This document shows positions 1 through 9,315 of a stretch of DNA of 64,000 bases, piece after piece; the stretch's first letter is position 1, and every line of letters starts with the position of its first letter. The translations under genes and the position numbers were made by a program. The notes under the pieces were generated by a model, which was not told the DNA's origin, searched no databases, and saw only the letters and a list, made by a program, of their open reading frames with translations. The DNA is from JBBATK01 sp040398805. Lineage in GTDB: Bacteria > Bacteroidota > Ignavibacteria > Kapaibacteriales > NICIL-2. The stretch lies in NCBI GenBank assembly GCA_040398805.1, contig JBBATK010000001.1:372001-436000 (forward strand), read 5' to 3'.

Positions 1-31
1 TTTGCCCGCATTCGTAACTCGATTGTGAACG

Positions 32-1684
32 ATGGACTCCATCTCCAACATCCTTTCAGCCCACGCCAGACGCGGTTCCGCGCCGACGGCAGCGGACTTC
101 CGTTTCTCGTCGATCGCCTCGGCGCTCGCACACCATTCAACGGCGAAACCGGATACCGCCTATCTGATATTTGTTGCCGATTCCGGCGTGCGGTCGGAAC
201 ATACCTATGCCACATTTCGCGAGAGCGTCTTGCGATGCGCCACCTCCCTTCTCCGGCTCGGCGTCACTCGTGGCTCCCGTATCGTGTCCGCAGCCCACAA
301 TCATGAAGACACCGTCATCCTCATGTTCGCCGCGTGGTGCATCGGCGCGTGCGTCGTGCCTCTCAACATGACCGAGGATGATGACCGCCTACGATACATC
401 ATCGGCGACTGCGGTGCGGTACTTGCCGTTGTGCGCCCGGAATATGCCGGTCGCGTGCGACCCATGTGCAATGCGGCGAACCTTACCTGCGTGGATGTTC
501 ACGACGACCGATATGTCACTGATTCGTCGACTCCCCTTTTCGTTCCCGACGAGGATTCATTTCTCGACGACGAATGTCTCATTGTGTATACCAGCGGCAC
601 GACAGGAAAACCCAAAGGCGTCGTGCTCATTCAGCGGAATCTCATGGCCGATGGCGAGGGCATCGCCTCATGGCATGGCATCGATGCCACGCAGCGCATG
701 ATGTGCGTCCTGCCCATCCATCACGTCAACGGAACCATCGTGACACTCGTCACGCCCTTCCTTGCGGGCTCCTCGGTGGTACTCTTACGGAAGTTCCAAT
801 CGGACACCTTCTTCACTACCATACGGCGGGAGGGTATCACCGTCACCTCTGTCGTGCCTACCTTGTTGGCCTTCCTACTTGAAGCTGGGAGCGATGATTG
901 CGATGTCGTGCATCATGGGTTCCGCCATATCATCTGCGGTGCCGGACCTCTCACCTGCGAACTCGCACAGCGGTTCGAAACGACATACCGTATTCCGATC
1001 ATGCACGGATATGGGCTTTCCGAGACGACGTGTTATTCGTGCTTTTTGGAGACGCAGCTCAGCCCGGAGGAGCATCAGCACTGGATGCAGTCCTTCGGAT
1101 TTCCCTCTATCGGCACGCCCATTCCCCAGAACGATATGCAGATTCACGATCCAAGCGGAAACCCGTGCGCAGAAAATGTACGCGGCGAAATCGTCATCCG
1201 CGGATGGAACGTGATGAAAGGGTATTACAACAACGACTCGGCTAATGCCTCCGCCTTCGAGTTCGGGTGGTTCCGCAGCGGGGACGAAGGCTTCTGGGTA
1301 TCGTCATCGAACGGCATGCCGTATTTCTTCATCACCGGACGATTGAAGGAGCTCATCATCCGCGGCGGTGTCAATATCGCTCCGCTCGAGATCGACGAAG
1401 TGATCAACCGCGCCCCGGGTGTCCGTGCAGGCATCAGCGTGGGATTTGAAAATGACTTCTATGGAGAAGAGGTGGGGGCTCTCGTCGTGGCGGAATCCGG
1501 GTGCGATGCCGAGGCCGTCAGGGAATTCTGCTCACGCCACCTGCCCTTTTCCAAGACGCCGAAAGTGGTGTTGTTCACCGACGCACTCCCCGTCACCTCC
1601 ACAGGCAAGTACCAGCGCAACAAGGTGAAGCATCTTTTCGCCGAGTGGAAAGCGGCACAGTTTACAAAAGGTCCTCGTCCATAG
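32..1684 (+). CDS. AMP-forming acyl-CoA synthetase (class I adenylate-forming enzyme)
   Basis: Activates a carboxylic acid as acyl-AMP and then, most likely, forms the CoA thioester in the cytoplasm. The 550-residue length is normal for the family. The phosphate-binding motif YTSGTTGKPKG lies at about residues 186-196, the adenine-contacting YGLSETT at about 327-333, RSGDEG (ribose-binding Asp) at about 415-420, the hinge segment GRLKELIIRGG at about 436-446, and the catalytic-lysine motif TSTGKYQRNK near 526. The acid substrate cannot be read from the sequence; CaiC-like, long-chain and aryl-acid ligases all share these motifs. The start is the first ATG of the frame near the window edge, with no clear Shine-Dalgarno sequence. 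The 3' end overlaps the convergent AAA+ gene by 23 bases. Confidence 0.9.
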   Translation: MDSISNILSAHARRGSAPTAADFRFSSIASALAHHSTAKPDTAYLIFVADSGVRSEHTYATFRESVLRCATSLLRLGVTRGSRIVSAAHNHEDTVILMFAAWCIGACVVPLNMTEDDDRLRYIIGDCGAVLAVVRPEYAGRVRPMCNAANLTCVDVHDDRYVTDSSTPLFVPDEDSFLDDECLIVYTSGTTGKPKGVVLIQRNLMADGEGIASWHGIDATQRMMCVLPIHHVNGTIVTLVTPFLAGSSVVLLRKFQSDTFFTTIRREGITVTSVVPTLLAFLLEAGSDDCDVVHHGFRHIICGAGPLTCELAQRFETTYRIPIMHGYGLSETTCYSCFLETQLSPEEHQHWMQSFGFPSIGTPIPQNDMQIHDPSGNPCAENVRGEIVIRGWNVMKGYYNNDSANASAFEFGWFRSGDEGFWVSSSNGMPYFFITGRLKELIIRGGVNIAPLEIDEVINRAPGVRAGISVGFENDFYGEEVGALVVAESGCDAEAVREFCSRHLPFSKTPKVVLFTDALPVTSTGKYQRNKVKHLFAEWKAAQFTKGPRP

Positions 1685-3179
1685 CATCGCTCTCACCTGC
1701 ATAGCCACGACCGAGCATGGAGCCCACCATGTCCTTGAATGACGCGAGTCCGTCGGCTTCGTCCTTGGCGATCTTCGAATGATGATGCAAGGCTTCCAGG
1801 ATGAATTCCATAGCGGATACCAGCTGCGGCGTATCCTCGGGGTCGATACCCAGGTGGGTCGTTGCCAGCGTGCGCAGCGTCGGTATCTTGTCCAGCTCTG
1901 CAAGTGCATCCGCTGTGGACAGCATGTCCGACAGCGTAACGGCATTGCCGGCAGCGAAGAACTTCATGACCGCATTGTAGGGATCCGGTTGCTGTTGATC
2001 GCCCGTACGACGTCGGCGCTGTTGCGGATCCGGAAACCATCGGACGAACACTTCTCGTGACGCACGACCGATGAGCGCCTTCGCCACATGGGTCAATCCT
2101 TCTCTCTCACCTTCCACGACCAACTCTATCTTTCCTGTGATTCCCGAGAGCGCATGCTGGAAATCGATCATGCGGGGAACCGCATTCGCATCGCCGGTCA
2201 CGAGCGAACGACGCTCGCAGTTCGACACCAAAGCCTCCATCACACTGATCGTCATACGGGCCGACACTCCGGATGCCTGGTCGACAAAGTCACTGGAGCG
2301 GGCGCACATGGCAACGGTCTCCACCACCTGCTTCATGAACAACGGCACGTTCACCGAGCATGCTCCCGACCGGTCGATCCATGCGTTGTCGTCGAGGATG
2401 GTCAATCCGTCCTCAAGAGTCCGAGGATAGTGCGTCAGGATCTGCGACTCGATGCGGTCCTTCAATGGTGTGATGATGCTTCCCCGACGCGTGTAATCTT
2501 CGGGATTGGCGGTGAACACCAGGCACACGTCCAGCGGCAAGCGAAGATTGAATCCGCGAATCTGTATATCCCGTTCCTGGAGGATGTTGAACAATGCCAC
2601 TTGGATGCGGGGTTGAAGGTCGGGCAACTCATTGATGGCGAAGATGCCACGATTGCTCCGCGGCACGATGCCGAAGTGGATGGCCGCTTCGTCGGCATAC
2701 GATAAACGTCGGGCGGAGGCTTTGATGGGATCGATGTCGCCGATCAAATCCGCAACGGTCACGTCGGGTGTGGCAAGCTTCTCACCATAGCGCTCGGAAC
2801 GATGCACCCACTCGATGCGGACGTCGTCGCCCAGCTCCGCACATTGTGTCCGAGCGAAGGAAGAAACGGGGTGAAAGGGAGAGTCGTTGATCTCCGAACC
2901 CGCGACGACGGGTGTGTATTCGTCCAGGAACGAGACAAGCAGGCGTGCGATGCGCGTCTTGGCTTGGCCTCTGAGGCCAAGGAGCAACATATCGTGCTTG
3001 GCAAGCATGGCATTGACGATCTGCGGAATCACCGTCTCATCGAAGCCGACGATGCCGGGAAAGAGCGTCTCCCGCTGCCGGATTTTCCGTATCGCATTGC
3101 GACGCATCTCCTCCTTGACGGATACGGCTTCGTATCCTGTTGCGCGTAATTGTCCCAGCGTCTGTATCGATGGTTTCAT
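1662..3179 (-). CDS. MoxR/magnesium-chelatase-type AAA+ ATPase
   Basis: A 505-residue AAA+ ATPase of the MoxR/ChlI type, which usually remodels a partner protein, often one with a von Willebrand A domain. The Walker A motif GLRGQAKT is at residues 68-75. The Walker B segment reads FAINELPDL at 180-188, so Asn stands where most AAA+ proteins have Asp, followed by the catalytic Glu. The sequence CLVFTANPEDYTRRGSI resembles the sensor-1 region of ChlI. The C-terminal 200 residues are helical and less conserved. No VWA-domain partner lies next to it. It is the downstream neighbour of murB, 23 bases away on the same strand, so it may be cotranscribed with murB and the M50 protease. The partner and role are unknown. 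Confidence 0.85.
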   Translation of the reverse strand: MKPSIQTLGQLRATGYEAVSVKEEMRRNAIRKIRQRETLFPGIVGFDETVIPQIVNAMLAKHDMLLLGLRGQAKTRIARLLVSFLDEYTPVVAGSEINDSPFHPVSSFARTQCAELGDDVRIEWVHRSERYGEKLATPDVTVADLIGDIDPIKASARRLSYADEAAIHFGIVPRSNRGIFAINELPDLQPRIQVALFNILQERDIQIRGFNLRLPLDVCLVFTANPEDYTRRGSIITPLKDRIESQILTHYPRTLEDGLTILDDNAWIDRSGACSVNVPLFMKQVVETVAMCARSSDFVDQASGVSARMTISVMEALVSNCERRSLVTGDANAVPRMIDFQHALSGITGKIELVVEGEREGLTHVAKALIGRASREVFVRWFPDPQQRRRRTGDQQQPDPYNAVMKFFAAGNAVTLSDMLSTADALAELDKIPTLRTLATTHLGIDPEDTPQLVSAMEFILEALHHHSKIAKDEADGLASFKDMVGSMLGRGYAGESDAMDEDLL

Positions 3180-3202
3180 AGGTGATAGTTCTCAGCGCCT
3201 TC

Positions 3203-4228
3203 TCAGGGCATGTCAATGACTCGTACTTCTATTTCCAACTCGACGCCGAACCGATCACCGACACGATCTCGGACCTCCCAGGCAAGGTCGAGTATCTCTC
3301 TGCCCGTGGCCGACCCATGATTCACCAGCACAAGGGCGTGACGGTCGTACACCGCCGCATCGCCCCGCCGCAGCCCTTTACATCCGCACGTGTCAATGAG
3401 CCACGCTGCGGACAGTTTCACTCCGTCTTCCGCGGTGAACGCGGGGGCTTCGGGATGCGAGCTCTTCAGCGCCTCCGCTACGTTCGCCGAAACCACAGGA
3501 TTCTTGAAGAACGACCCGGCATTACCGAGAACACGAACATCGGGTAACTTTCTTGTGCGGATGGCCACGACCGCATGGAAAACGTCCTTGACATCCGGAT
3601 CCGACGTCCCGTTCTTTTCCAATTCTCTCGCGAGTTCTCCGTAGGAAAGATTGACCGGCGAACGCTTGCGGAGCCTGCATTCCACCGCCGTGATGAAACA
3701 TGCGCCCTTCAAGTCGTTCTTGAAGATGGAATCCCTGTATCCGAAAGCGCAATCTTCCCGACTGAGCGTCAATCGCTCACCCGATCCGAGATGCACCGCA
3801 TGGACGGTCTCGATGACGGATTCCACTTCGGCTCCGTACGCACCTATGTTCTGGATCGGCGCTGCTCCCATCGTCCCCGGAATCAACGCCAGATTCTCCA
3901 TGCCGCCCAAGGACCGTTCCATGGCCCATGCAACGCACTCATGCCATACCTCGCCTGCAGCAAAGCGTACGAGGATGGTTTCGTCATCCTCTTCAATGAT
4001 ATCGATTCCCTTGCACTCGTTATGGATCACGACCGCGTTGACATTTCCGACGAACAACACGTTGGACCCACCTCCAAGGATAAGGTGCGGATTCTCGCGG
4101 AGCAAGGACGAACACGCCAACGACCTAACCGACTCCTCGTCGTGGACACGCGCGAACCACCGTGCTGCCGATTCGACACCGAAGGTGTTATACGGCTTCA
4201 GAGAAACGTATTCCTGGACCATGGGCAT
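3203..4228 (-). CDS. murB: UDP-N-acetylenolpyruvoylglucosamine reductase MurB
   Basis: Reduces UDP-GlcNAc-enolpyruvate to UDP-MurNAc with FAD and NADPH, the second committed step of peptidoglycan precursor synthesis. At 341 residues it matches the E. coli-type (type I) enzyme. Visible motifs are the FAD-binding LGGGSNVLFV near residue 51, GAAPIQNIGAYGAE around 130-143, the type I loop CAFGYRDSIFK around 162-172, GNAGSFFKNP with the catalytic Ser around 236-245, and the C-terminal LSAAWLID block. It is coupled to the upstream M50 protease gene by a TGATG stop/start overlap, which suggests cotranslation. The other mur genes in this window are far away. Confidence 0.97.
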   Translation of the reverse strand: MPMVQEYVSLKPYNTFGVESAARWFARVHDEESVRSLACSSLLRENPHLILGGGSNVLFVGNVNAVVIHNECKGIDIIEEDDETILVRFAAGEVWHECVAWAMERSLGGMENLALIPGTMGAAPIQNIGAYGAEVESVIETVHAVHLGSGERLTLSREDCAFGYRDSIFKNDLKGACFITAVECRLRKRSPVNLSYGELARELEKNGTSDPDVKDVFHAVVAIRTRKLPDVRVLGNAGSFFKNPVVSANVAEALKSSHPEAPAFTAEDGVKLSAAWLIDTCGCKGLRRGDAAVYDRHALVLVNHGSATGREILDLAWEVRDRVGDRFGVELEIEVRVIDMP

Positions 4229-5379
4229 CAGGGAGTAAGGGTGTGGACAACAGCATCAGGTTTCACGAAGAGAGGAGCACCGGCGCCGGCACTTTTTTCA
4301 TAGATGCCGTTGGGCGAGAAACACAATGCGAAGATGAGGAGAGCTATCCATCCCACGATCATCCGGCGACGGTCCAACGGTTCGTCGCTGTGTATGTCGG
4401 GATGATTCAAGCGGAAGAAGAAGCGGGCGAAACCCGCCCATACCAACCAGCCCGTCCACCCTTGGAACACCCACGGGGCATTCTGCCCGATCCATCGGAT
4501 GAGCGGTCGAATGGATGATTGCAGGAACAGATAGATGGAATCAGGAGAATCGATGTCCATGAACCCGCGAAGGTCTCCGAGCACACCACCCATACCGATG
4601 GCGATCATTATGGCTACGGCGATGCGGGCTATGCGCCGCTGGTTCGTACCGAACATACCGTAGACGACGTGTCCACCGTCCAACTGACCGATGGGCAACA
4701 TGTTGAGCGAGGTGACGAACAGTCCGAACCACCCGACACAAAGGAAGGGATAATGGTACATCTCGTTCATGGGCGGAAGGTTCGATGACGTTATGGGCAG
4801 TACGGACGTGAGAATGGAATAAAGCGCCGTATCTCCGAAATACATGCCGAAGTCAGGAATGATACCGCCGAAGTATTGCAGGTACTCAGGATGGATGGCA
4901 TACAGATAGTCACGCGGCGGAAGGGTCATGAGACCGATGATGAGCGTGAGAAACGAGACGACGAATCCCGCAAGCGGACCTGCCACGCCGATGTCGAACA
5001 GGATCTTTCGTGATGGTATGACGGACCGAGTCCTGATCACCGCCCCCATCGTTCCGAACGGCATGAACGCGACAAAGGGCATCGGGATGTAATACGGCAG
5101 GGTCGCGTCCACCCCGTGATATCTGGCTGCGAAGTAATGTCCGAACTCATGGGCGCTGATGAACACCATGATGAGGACGGCATACGTCAGCCCGGCTACC
5201 CATGTCGAGACATCGAAGGGCTGCTGCACGCCAGACCATACCGCGCCTGCGATCGTGCACGACACGAAGGTCGCGACGAAAAGGAACGCATGAAGCACCC
5301 ATCGCTGGGGTTTGCGTTCAGGAGTCGCCGTCGTGAAGGAATCGCCATCCTGATTCTCGTCTAGTTGGGTATACCCCAT
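4228..5379 (-). CDS. Site-2-protease family (M50) intramembrane metalloprotease
   Basis: A polytopic membrane zinc protease of the M50 family. The zinc-binding HEFGH motif is at residues 77-81 at the end of a hydrophobic segment, and the third ligand motif LPIGQLDGGH appears near residue 230 within another membrane segment. Several further hydrophobic stretches and the spacing between the two motifs resemble the EGY/sll0528 type of S2P homologue, not the RseP type, and there is no PDZ domain. It probably cleaves membrane-bound substrates such as anti-sigma factors, but no anti-sigma or sigma gene is nearby. The 148-base space to lysS upstream shows no RNA gene. The stop overlaps the murB start (TGATG). 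Confidence 0.92.
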   Translation of the reverse strand: MGYTQLDENQDGDSFTTATPERKPQRWVLHAFLFVATFVSCTIAGAVWSGVQQPFDVSTWVAGLTYAVLIMVFISAHEFGHYFAARYHGVDATLPYYIPMPFVAFMPFGTMGAVIRTRSVIPSRKILFDIGVAGPLAGFVVSFLTLIIGLMTLPPRDYLYAIHPEYLQYFGGIIPDFGMYFGDTALYSILTSVLPITSSNLPPMNEMYHYPFLCVGWFGLFVTSLNMLPIGQLDGGHVVYGMFGTNQRRIARIAVAIMIAIGMGGVLGDLRGFMDIDSPDSIYLFLQSSIRPLIRWIGQNAPWVFQGWTGWLVWAGFARFFFRLNHPDIHSDEPLDRRRMIVGWIALLIFALCFSPNGIYEKSAGAGAPLFVKPDAVVHTLTP

Positions 5380-5526
5380 GGTCGTCGAAGTCTCGTAATA
5401 GGTGATTGCATGGTAGCTGACTCTGCGTGCGCCCTTGGTGGTGCGCCTGCAGGTGAACAGTAATCCAGAGGAGCAGGACCATGCGCGTGGTGGTCATGTC
5501 GCTTGCACCAAGGACGACATCCGATC

Positions 5527-7026
5527 CTAGGCCTCGGGACGCATCAGCGGGAAGAACAGTACGTCCCGAATGGATTCGTTATCGGTCATGAGCATGACGA
5601 GCCGGTCGATACCGATGCCGAGTCCTGCCGTCGGAGGAAGTCCCGTCTCGATGGCGAAAAGGAAATCCTCGTCGATGACCATCGCCTCGTCATCTCCTTG
5701 GGCTCTCTGCCGCGCCTGCGCTTCCAGTCGCTCTCGTTGATCAAGCGGATCGTTGAGCTCGCTGAAGGCGTTTGCGACTTCCGCGCCGTTGATGAAAAGC
5801 TCGAACCGCTCGACAAGCCCTTCCTTGCTTCGGTGCTTCTTCGCGAGTGGTGACATCTCGACCGGATAGTCCATGACGAAGGTCGGTTGGACAAGTTCCG
5901 GCTGGACGAGCGTGCTGAAGAGTTCATCGACGAGTTTGGACCACGGCGCGGTGGACTCCACATCGACATGATGCGCCCGACAGACGGCCAATACCTCTTC
6001 CCGCGACGCATGCAGGATGTCCACTCCGCACTTTTCCTGAATGGCATCCATCATGGAGATGCGCGCAAACGGTTTGGCCATAGAGATCTGTTGTTCACTC
6101 ACCGTCAGTTCCGTAGAGCCGTTCACCTCCGAACACATAGTGGACAGCAGATCCTCCACCATCTCCATCATCCACACGTAATCCTTGTACGCCACATAGA
6201 TCTCCATTGCCGTGAACTCGGGGTTATGCGTACGGTCCATTCCCTCGTTGCGGAAGTTCTTGCTGATTTCATAGACACCGTCGAATCCTCCCACGATCAG
6301 CCGCTTGAGATACAGTTCATCGGCGATACGCAGGTAGAGCGGGATATCGAGGGCATTATGATGCGTTGTGAAGGGACGAGCAGTGGCGCCGCCATACAAC
6401 GGCTGAAGGATCGGCGTTTCGACTTCCATCCATCCGTGTGCGTCGAAATAGTTCCTCATGGAGCGGATGATGCGCGACCGCGTTTGGAAGGTGGCGCGCA
6501 CATGGGGGTTCACGATAAGGTCCACATACCGACGACGATACCGAAGCTCCTTGTCGGAAAACGCGTCGTGAACCACCGTTTCGCCATTCTCATCCTTCTC
6601 CTCTTTCGGCACAGGAATGGGCTGGACGGATTTGCACAACAAGGTCAATTCCTCAACATGGACGCTGATCTCGCCCATGCGGGTGCGGAACACGAAACCT
6701 CGTACGCCGACGATGTCGCCGATATCGAAGAGCTTCAAGAGATCGTAGAACTCCCCAAGGTCGTCACGCTTCGCATAACACTGGATACGCCCCGCATCAT
6801 CCTGTATATGGAAGAACGTCGCCTTACCCATCCGTCGGAACGCCATGATGCGCCCGGCCACCCTGACGGAAGGATGATGCGCGTCGGAGTCCACGAAGGA
6901 ATCGATGATCTCCTTGCTGCGATGAGTTTTCTCATATCCAACAGGATACGGTTCTACGCCGTGGGAACGCAATTCATGAAGCTCTTCGATTCGTCGCTGT
7001 ACTTGGTCGTTGTGATGTTCAGACAT
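5527..7026 (-). CDS. lysS: Lysyl-tRNA synthetase, class II
   Basis: Charges tRNA-Lys with lysine. The order of domains is an N-terminal anticodon-binding OB fold (about residues 60-150) and a class II catalytic core. Motif 2 appears as FRNEGMDRTHNPEFT and motif 3 as GLPPTAGLGIGIDRLVML near the C-terminus. I chose the ATG at 7026, giving 499 residues, because family members are about 500 long and begin with a short charged segment like MSEHHNDQ. A longer in-frame reading to 7140 would pass through the TATATTTG promoter box at 7054-7061 and adds no recognisable sequence. The gene lies head to head with the double TetR regulator. Confidence 0.97.
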   Translation of the reverse strand: MSEHHNDQVQRRIEELHELRSHGVEPYPVGYEKTHRSKEIIDSFVDSDAHHPSVRVAGRIMAFRRMGKATFFHIQDDAGRIQCYAKRDDLGEFYDLLKLFDIGDIVGVRGFVFRTRMGEISVHVEELTLLCKSVQPIPVPKEEKDENGETVVHDAFSDKELRYRRRYVDLIVNPHVRATFQTRSRIIRSMRNYFDAHGWMEVETPILQPLYGGATARPFTTHHNALDIPLYLRIADELYLKRLIVGGFDGVYEISKNFRNEGMDRTHNPEFTAMEIYVAYKDYVWMMEMVEDLLSTMCSEVNGSTELTVSEQQISMAKPFARISMMDAIQEKCGVDILHASREEVLAVCRAHHVDVESTAPWSKLVDELFSTLVQPELVQPTFVMDYPVEMSPLAKKHRSKEGLVERFELFINGAEVANAFSELNDPLDQRERLEAQARQRAQGDDEAMVIDEDFLFAIETGLPPTAGLGIGIDRLVMLMTDNESIRDVLFFPLMRPEA

Positions 7027-7053
7027 GGTGTGTTCGGCTGTGTGTGATTCGTG

Positions 7054-7061
7054 CAAATATA
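7054..7061 (-). promoter_or_regulatory. Bacteroidota-type -7 box for lysS
   Basis: Read on the minus strand this is TATATTTG, a perfect match to the TAnnTTTG -7 element of Bacteroidota sigma factors. It lies 28 bases upstream of the chosen lysS ATG. No convincing TTTG -33 element is visible at 19-21 bases spacing. Confidence 0.55.
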
Positions 7062-7172
7062 CTGCTCTGCAGTGCCGCGCGGGACGTGTGACCGTCGCAA
7101 CCATGACCTTCGCCGTCACCCCGCTCGGGGCCGATCCCATGCACCGTCGACGTTCCTCAGGTCGAGGAAACT

Positions 7173-7203
7173 CTTTACACGTTTTCGGTTTCCACGTTGT
7201 AAG
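7173..7203. promoter_or_regulatory. Possible operator/promoter of the double TetR gene
   Basis: Two arms, CTTTACACGT (7173-7182) and ACGTTGTAAG (7194-7203), form an imperfect inverted repeat. Seven of ten positions pair without gaps, and more pair if one base is shifted. The right arm runs into TAAGTTGC (7200-7207), a degenerate -7 box 45 bases before the regulator's ATG. A TetR protein often represses itself through such a site. This is inference from position and weak symmetry only. Confidence 0.3.
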
Positions 7204-7244
7204 TTGCGGGTCTTCAACACATTATCGATGAAGTAATCGACACC

Positions 7245-8630
7245 ATGGCGATACGGACACCCATAGCGGAAAGCGGAGAAGCGGTACCGACCCTGCGGGA
7301 CCGCGTGGTGCTTGCGGGCGAGCGACTGTTCCGAGCCGACGGATTTGCCGCCGTCTCCATGGACACGATTGCCGCCGAGTTAGGTGTCAGCAAGAAAACC
7401 CTGTATACCGCGGTTCGAAGCAAGGAAGAGATCCTGAGGGAAATCATCGAGCATTCCCTTCGAAGTATCTCAGAACACATCGACATCGTGTTCGACAGGC
7501 CTGACCTGAGCTTTGTCGAGAAGGCCGCGCATTGGTTCGTCTTCCTACGGTTCATTCACGACAACGTGACACCGACGGAGCTGATCCGGGACATGCAGCG
7601 GAATGCACCGCAAGCATGGAGACTGATTCGGTTGCATGCACGGCAAAGGACCGAGCGCATCGCCGCGTTCTTCCACTCGGGTCTGCAATCCGGTGAAATC
7701 CGTCGTGACCTCGACACCCGCATTGCGGCACGCCTGTACAGTAGCTGCTCGGCGGGCATTCTCGAGGAATCCGTTCTCACCGGGGTGAAGCTCCGACGTC
7801 AGCGAGCGTTCGAGGTGTTCGGTCAGTTGTTCTATACGGGAATGTTCACTGCGGAAGCTCGCAAGACCTTGCAGAAGGTCCGTGAACTCGCGCCCATGCC
7901 TTCGCTACGAGCGGACGTCGAGCCGGAATCATCCGTCGGTACTGATCTCCGTGCACGGATCATCCATGCCGGACGCACCCATTTCTTCCGCCTTGGATAC
8001 AGCAAAGTGCGTATGGATGAGATTGCCACCGAAACGGGTATCAGTAAGAAGACCTTGTACAATAACTTCTCCTCGAAAGAAGACTTGTTGCGAGAGGTCC
8101 TGCGCGAGTTCGCCAACGGCGTCGCAGAGTCCACGCTGACGGTTTCGGACGAAAGCATCTTCGAGTATGTGCGCTCGTTACGCACGTTCATCATCACCAT
8201 GGCGAACCGACTGAGTGAGATCACACCACAGTTCGTTCGTGACCTTGCCCGCACCGCACCGGAGTTCCTGGATGAGTTGCTGGCATGGCGTTCGGATGCC
8301 ATCGATACCAGATTCGCCGCCGTCTTGCACAAAGGTCAGCGCATCCATGCCATTCGCTCGGATGTCTCCGCGTCCCATCTTGCCCGCGTCTATCGCGTGG
8401 TCTTGGACAGTGCCTTGCGTCCGGATGAGTTGACACAGGATGATATTTTGCCCGTCGACATGTATCGGACGATCGTCAATGCCATGTTCATCGGTAATCT
8501 GGAAGACTCCTATCACTCGGCATTTGTCGAGGCGTACGATGCGTGCCTGTCCAGTCGTCCATCGATGATTCCTCGACCGGAGACATCAAGCATCAAAAAA
8601 CGAACCCGGAGAAAGCCCCATGCGGATTGA
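7245..8630 (+). CDS. Tandem (double) TetR-family transcriptional regulator
   Basis: One 461-residue chain holds two complete TetR units. The first helix-turn-helix region covers about residues 18-65, with GVSKKTLYTAVRSKEEILRE at about 47-66. The second covers about 233-285, with GISKKTLYNNFSSKEDLLRE. Each is followed by its own helical ligand/dimer domain, and these also resemble each other (ELIRDMQRNAP against QFVRDLARTAP). TetR proteins normally work as dimers of about 200 residues, so this looks like an internal duplication giving a covalent pseudo-dimer. There is no stop or frameshift between the halves. It overlaps trmD by 11 bases, so it heads the trmD-queC-transporter operon. The ligand and target are unknown; the downstream transporter is the natural candidate target. 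Confidence 0.93.
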   Translation: MAIRTPIAESGEAVPTLRDRVVLAGERLFRADGFAAVSMDTIAAELGVSKKTLYTAVRSKEEILREIIEHSLRSISEHIDIVFDRPDLSFVEKAAHWFVFLRFIHDNVTPTELIRDMQRNAPQAWRLIRLHARQRTERIAAFFHSGLQSGEIRRDLDTRIAARLYSSCSAGILEESVLTGVKLRRQRAFEVFGQLFYTGMFTAEARKTLQKVRELAPMPSLRADVEPESSVGTDLRARIIHAGRTHFFRLGYSKVRMDEIATETGISKKTLYNNFSSKEDLLREVLREFANGVAESTLTVSDESIFEYVRSLRTFIITMANRLSEITPQFVRDLARTAPEFLDELLAWRSDAIDTRFAAVLHKGQRIHAIRSDVSASHLARVYRVVLDSALRPDELTQDDILPVDMYRTIVNAMFIGNLEDSYHSAFVEAYDACLSSRPSMIPRPETSSIKKRTRRKPHAD

Positions 8631-9315
8631 TATCCTTACCGCCATCCCGGATCTCGTCACGCCCATTCTCGGTGTGAGTATCATCGGACGAGCTGTTGCC
8701 AAGAACGTGGTCTCCATACACGTGCATAACCTTCACGACTTCGCAACGGACACCTTCAAGCACATCGACGATGCGCCGTATGGCGGAGGTGCCGGCATGG
8801 TACTCCAATGCGAACCCGTCATGCGATGCATCGACGGCTTGAAGGAGGAACGCTCGTATGATGACGTCATCTACATGACTCCCGAGGGAACGCCGTTCAC
8901 CCAGACCGAGGCCAACCGCCTCTCCCTTCAGCAGAATCTTATCCTTTTGGCCGGACATTACAAGGGAATCGACCAGCGTATCCGCGACTTGGCAGTGACG
9001 AGAGAGATATCCATCGGTGATTACGTGGTGAGTGGCGGCGAACTTCCTGCGCTCATTGTCACGGATGCCATCGTGCGACTTCTTCCCGGGGCGATCAGCG
9101 ATGTGGAAAGTGCTCTTGACGACTCGTTTCAGGATGGGTATCTGGCTCCGCCTGTGTACACCCGACCGGCGGTTTTCCGCGGACTGGAAGTCCCGCCTGT
9201 CCTCCGCAGCGGCGACCACGAAGCCGTTCGTCGTTGGAGACGCGAACAGGCGGTTCAGCGGACGAAGGAGCGACGTCCCGATTTATTGAACGACGGAGAA
9301 GAGAATCATGGATAG
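8620..9315 (+). CDS. trmD: tRNA (guanine-N1)-methyltransferase TrmD
   Basis: Methylates G37 of tRNAs using S-adenosylmethionine, which prevents +1 frameshifting. The 231 residues show the SPOUT trefoil-knot signature: DDAPYGGGAGMV near residue 51, LLAGHYKGIDQR around 109-120, and the knot loop ISIGDYVVSGGELPAL around 130-145, followed by the C-terminal PPVYTRP segment. The start ATG lies inside the last codons of the regulator gene (11-base overlap) and the end overlaps queC by 8 bases, so translation is tightly coupled. In many bacteria trmD sits with rpsP, rimM and rplS; here none of these is present. Confidence 0.97.
   Translation: MRIDILTAIPDLVTPILGVSIIGRAVAKNVVSIHVHNLHDFATDTFKHIDDAPYGGGAGMVLQCEPVMRCIDGLKEERSYDDVIYMTPEGTPFTQTEANRLSLQQNLILLAGHYKGIDQRIRDLAVTREISIGDYVVSGGELPALIVTDAIVRLLPGAISDVESALDDSFQDGYLAPPVYTRPAVFRGLEVPPVLRSGDHEAVRRWRREQAVQRTKERRPDLLNDGEENHG

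Noticed and set aside
5887..7047. 386-codon frame opposite lysS
   Set aside because: Antisense shadow of lysS with histidine-rich, motif-free translation.
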